From contig QGUO01000013.1 of NCBI GenBank assembly GCA_003242495.1, forward strand, positions 1-18,849: DNA of 18,849 nucleotides, read 5' to 3'. Below the pieces are notes generated by a model. That model was given only the letters and a program-made list of their open reading frames with translations, was not told where the DNA came from and made no database searches. The DNA comes from Pseudomonadota bacterium (GTDB lineage Bacteria > Pseudomonadota > Gammaproteobacteria > Steroidobacterales > Steroidobacteraceae). Shown here piece after piece: positions 16,995 to 18,849 of this stretch. The translations under genes and the position numbers were made by a program. Position 1 is the stretch's first letter. Each line of letters begins with the position of its first letter.

Positions 16995-18329
16995 CTACGC
17001 CGAGCCCGATGTGCCGCGCCCGGCGATGCGCGCCCCCCAGCGTCGCGCACGTTCCATGAGGCCGGTGAGATCGATGCGGGTGGGTGTGCCATCCGTGACC
17101 AGCGCCCGCCCGGCCACCCAGACGTCGCTCACCTGGTCACGCGAGGCGCTGTAGACGATCTGCACGGCGGGATCGTACACCGGCTGGGTCTGTGGCCGAT
17201 CGAGGTCGATGCAGCACAGGTCGGCCCACTTGCCCGGCGCGATCGAGCCGATCGATTCGCTCAGTCCCAGGGCACGCGCGCCATTGAGCGTGGCGACCTC
17301 GAGCCACTCGTGCGCGGACACCGTCGCTTGCGGAAACAGCCCGCGGGCGAGCAGGGCGGCGGTGCGCAGCTCGGCGAGCATGTCGAGGTCGTTGTTGCTG
17401 GCGGCGCCGTCGGTGCCGAGCGCCACGTTGATCCCTTGGGCGCGCAGCTGCGGCACCGGGCACACGCCATTGCCGAGCTTCAAGTTCGACTGAGGGCAGT
17501 GCACGACGTGCACGCCGCCGCGCGCCAGCCGCTCGAGATCCGCCGCATCGACGTGCACGGCGTGGACGGCCACCAGCAGCGGCGAGAGCATGCCGAGACG
17601 CTCGAGCCGCGCAATGGTGCGCCGGGCGGGATCGGCCGGGACGTCCGCGCAGGCCTGCTCGGCGGTCTCGTTCACGTGCATGGTCATGGGCATCTCGAGC
17701 TCGTCGGCCGCCCGCCGCACACGCATCAGCGTCTCGTCGGACAGCGCCTCCGGCGCATGGGGCGCCAGCACCGCCGTCACCAGCGGATCGTCGCGGTACT
17801 CGTCGTGCAGCTTCAGGCCTTTCTCGAGGCACTCTCCGGCCGAGTCTGCCCAGATCGTCGGCGCATCGAGCACCGGGACGCCGATCGCCGCACGCATGCC
17901 CGCTTCGGCTGCCGCCTGAGCGGAGATTTCGGCAAACAGATGCATGTCCGCGAAGCAGGTGGTGCCGCTGGTCAGCATGTCGGCGATGGCCAGCGCGGTG
18001 CCGTCACGCACGTACTCCGGGTCCATCCAGCGCTGCTCGAGCGGCCGGACTTCCTCGCTCAACCAGCGGTCGAGCGTCGCGGCTTCGGCGGCGCCGCGCA
18101 GCAGGGTCATCCCGGCGTGCGTGTGGGCATTGACGAAGCCGGGGAGGAGCACGTGGCTCGGACGCTCGATGTGCTGCCCGGGCGCGAAGCGCCCGAGCGC
18201 CTCGGCCGTCGGCGCGATGGCGACGATGCGCCCCTGGTGCACGGCCACCGAATGCGCCTCGAGCGCGACGCCGGCGGGCTCGATGGGGATGACCCAGCGT
18301 GCGCTGATCAGGAAGTCCACGGTTTGCAT
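16995..18329 (-). CDS. Amidohydrolase, probable 5'-methylthioadenosine/S-adenosylhomocysteine deaminase
   Basis: 444 residues, typical of the TRZ/ATZ (MtaD-like) amidohydrolases. The predicted reaction is zinc-dependent deamination of 5'-methylthioadenosine or S-adenosylhomocysteine. Metal ligands are visible: HTH (His69, His71) in GFVNAHTHAGMTLLRG, His218 in MHVNET with the acid/base Glu221, His256 in the VHAVH region, and Asp307 in GTDGAASNN. APHAPEALSDETL (from 189) and HCPQSNLKLGNG are also family landmarks. The ATG at 18329 is chosen because MQTVDFLISARWVIPIE is a normal start; the open frame runs 46 codons further into the gyrA promoter. In Pseudomonas this gene lies between gyrA-mtnA and ubiG; here mtnA is absent. 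Substrate assignment within the family is uncertain. Confidence 0.85.
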   Translation of the reverse strand: MQTVDFLISARWVIPIEPAGVALEAHSVAVHQGRIVAIAPTAEALGRFAPGQHIERPSHVLLPGFVNAHTHAGMTLLRGAAEAATLDRWLSEEVRPLEQRWMDPEYVRDGTALAIADMLTSGTTCFADMHLFAEISAQAAAEAGMRAAIGVPVLDAPTIWADSAGECLEKGLKLHDEYRDDPLVTAVLAPHAPEALSDETLMRVRRAADELEMPMTMHVNETAEQACADVPADPARRTIARLERLGMLSPLLVAVHAVHVDAADLERLARGGVHVVHCPQSNLKLGNGVCPVPQLRAQGINVALGTDGAASNNDLDMLAELRTAALLARGLFPQATVSAHEWLEVATLNGARALGLSESIGSIAPGKWADLCCIDLDRPQTQPVYDPAVQIVYSASRDQVSDVWVAGRALVTDGTPTRIDLTGLMERARRWGARIAGRGTSGSA

Positions 18330-18338
18330 GGCGCATCG

Positions 18339-18344
18339 AGTATA
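18339..18344 (-). promoter_or_regulatory. Candidate -10 box for the amidohydrolase gene
   Basis: TATACT on the minus strand ends 9 bases before the ATG at 18329, and no Shine-Dalgarno lies between. This would give a leaderless or near-leaderless mRNA. The -35 is weak. Confidence 0.4.
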
Positions 18345-18385
18345 GCGTTCAGGCGTGCGAACGCCGTCCGGCGCACGTCGTGCTG

Positions 18386-18394
18386 TGCTACAAT
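18386..18394 (+). promoter_or_regulatory. Extended -10 promoter of gyrA
   Basis: TGCTACAAT fits the extended -10 pattern TGnTAnAAT, with the hexamer at 18389-18394. Transcription would start near 18401, leaving a leader of about 218 bases. The -35 region is GC-rich and unlike consensus, as is common with extended -10 promoters. Confidence 0.6.
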
Positions 18395-18406
18395 TCGCAT
18401 CTTTGC

Positions 18407-18446
18407 GACCCCTGCTCACCTCGGGGGTCGAGGTGATCGGACCCCC
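18407..18446 (+). promoter_or_regulatory. Mutually exclusive hairpins in the gyrA leader
   Basis: GGGGGTC (18423-18429) can pair upstream with GACCCC (18407-18412) or downstream with GACCCCC (18440-18446). The two stems cannot coexist. AGGTGATCG occurs in the second loop (18431-18439) and again at 18478-18486. A third, smaller hairpin (TGGAA/TTCCA) lies at about 18524-18540. No T-run follows either alternative stem. Confidence 0.45.
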
Positions 18447-18618
18447 CGGCTCACGCGGACAAAGCACGACGACGAGCAGGTGATCGAGCAGGGCGGGGCG
18501 GCCTCACAGATAGCGGTTTTCGTTGGAATGCCCGTTCCACGACGGCCCGCCCGAGCTCGGTGCGGGATGGCCGGTGCGGGGCCCGAACGTATCGTCTGCA
18601 GGTACTCGAAACAGGTTC

Positions 18619-18849
18619 ATGGCTGAAATCGCCCGCGAAATTCTGCACGTCAATCTCGAAGACGAGATGCGCCAGTCGTATCTCGACTATGCCATGAGCG
18701 TCATCGTCGGACGTGCCCTGCCCGACGTGCGTGACGGTTTGAAGCCGGTGCACCGGCGCATCCTGTTCTCGATGCACGAGAGCAACAACGTCGCGGGCCG
18801 TCCTTACGTCAAGTGCGCCCGCGTGGTCGGTGACGTGCTCGGTAAGTAC
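18619..18849 (+). CDS. gyrA: DNA gyrase subunit A, 3' part beyond the window
   Basis: The first 77 residues are present; the window ends in VVGDVLGKY, directly before the HPHGD motif expected next. Gyrase A carries the breakage-reunion domain that introduces negative supercoils with GyrB. REILHVNLEDEM, SYLDYAMSVIVGRALPDVRDG and LKPVHRRILFSMHE are unmistakable. The segment ESNNVAGRPYVKCARVVG differs from the GNDWNKPYKKSARVVG form usual in many gammaproteobacteria. The ATG is placed by homology; only a weak AGG precedes it. The catalytic Tyr and most of the quinolone-resistance region lie outside the window. Confidence 0.95.
   Translation, partial: MAEIAREILHVNLEDEMRQSYLDYAMSVIVGRALPDVRDGLKPVHRRILFSMHESNNVAGRPYVKCARVVGDVLGKY

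Noticed and set aside
17310..18626. 438-codon plus-strand frame opposite the amidohydrolase gene
   Set aside because: It is the antisense shadow of a well-supported gene in GC-rich DNA, with no recognisable domain.
18528..18626. Possible 32-residue leader peptide overlapping the gyrA start
   Set aside because: No Shine-Dalgarno is present and the Arg/Pro/Gly-rich peptide is typical of random GC-rich frames. A 16-codon GTG frame at 18433 was rejected for the same reasons.

Overview
The window is a stretch of GC-rich chromosome (roughly two thirds G+C by eye) from a gammaproteobacterium. Three gene strings support this. trpS, scpA, scpB and an rluB-type gene run together. ubiG and gyrA lie close by, with an MTA/SAH-deaminase-type gene, an rmuC and a yciK-type reductase in between, an arrangement I recall from Pseudomonas and relatives. 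The yciB, bolA and yciO genes are the third string. Chromosome organisation is of the Smc-ScpAB type rather than MukBEF. I cannot name a genus. I see no transposase, integrase, CRISPR array, tRNA or rRNA.

Layout. Bases 1-4622 (+) hold two neighbouring genes for secreted or surface beta-helix-like proteins of one family. The first lacks its 5' end; the second is complete, has a signal peptide and ends at a strong terminator. They are separated by 680 bases of non-coding DNA rich in palindromes. Bases 4753-6406 (-) are a tightly overlapping operon, yciB-bolA-parvulin isomerase (ATGA overlaps at both junctions). A 51-base divergent promoter region separates it from yciO (6458-7081, +). Bases 7345-11668 (+) are a trpS-scpA-scpB operon with overlapping stop and start codons. 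The rluB-like gene follows at 11928-12770 (+). Bases 12861-16881 (-) carry ubiG, rmuC, a squalene/phytoene-synthase-fold gene and yciK, transcribed in that order. The amidohydrolase gene (16995-18329, -) diverges from gyrA, whose first 77 codons end the window.

Most genes are housekeeping: tRNA charging (TrpRS), tRNA modification or a related role (YciO), chromosome segregation (ScpA/ScpB), ubiquinone synthesis (UbiG), envelope folding and morphology (parvulin, BolA, YciB), nucleoside handling (MTA/SAH deaminase) and DNA topology (GyrA).

The unusual points lie inside these ordinary genes. ScpA has a normal core followed by about 385 extra residues that include a near-pure Asp/Glu tract encoded by 6- and 12-base repeats. 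ScpB has its own acidic tail with a TTD repeat. The RluB-like protein has Gln where the catalytic Asp of its family should be. The squalene/phytoene-synthase-like protein lacks a proper first Asp-rich motif and resembles NDUFAF6-type assembly factors. trpS contains a short, sharply AT-rich in-frame patch. The gyrA leader can form two mutually exclusive hairpins. I did not find a convincing new multi-gene system.
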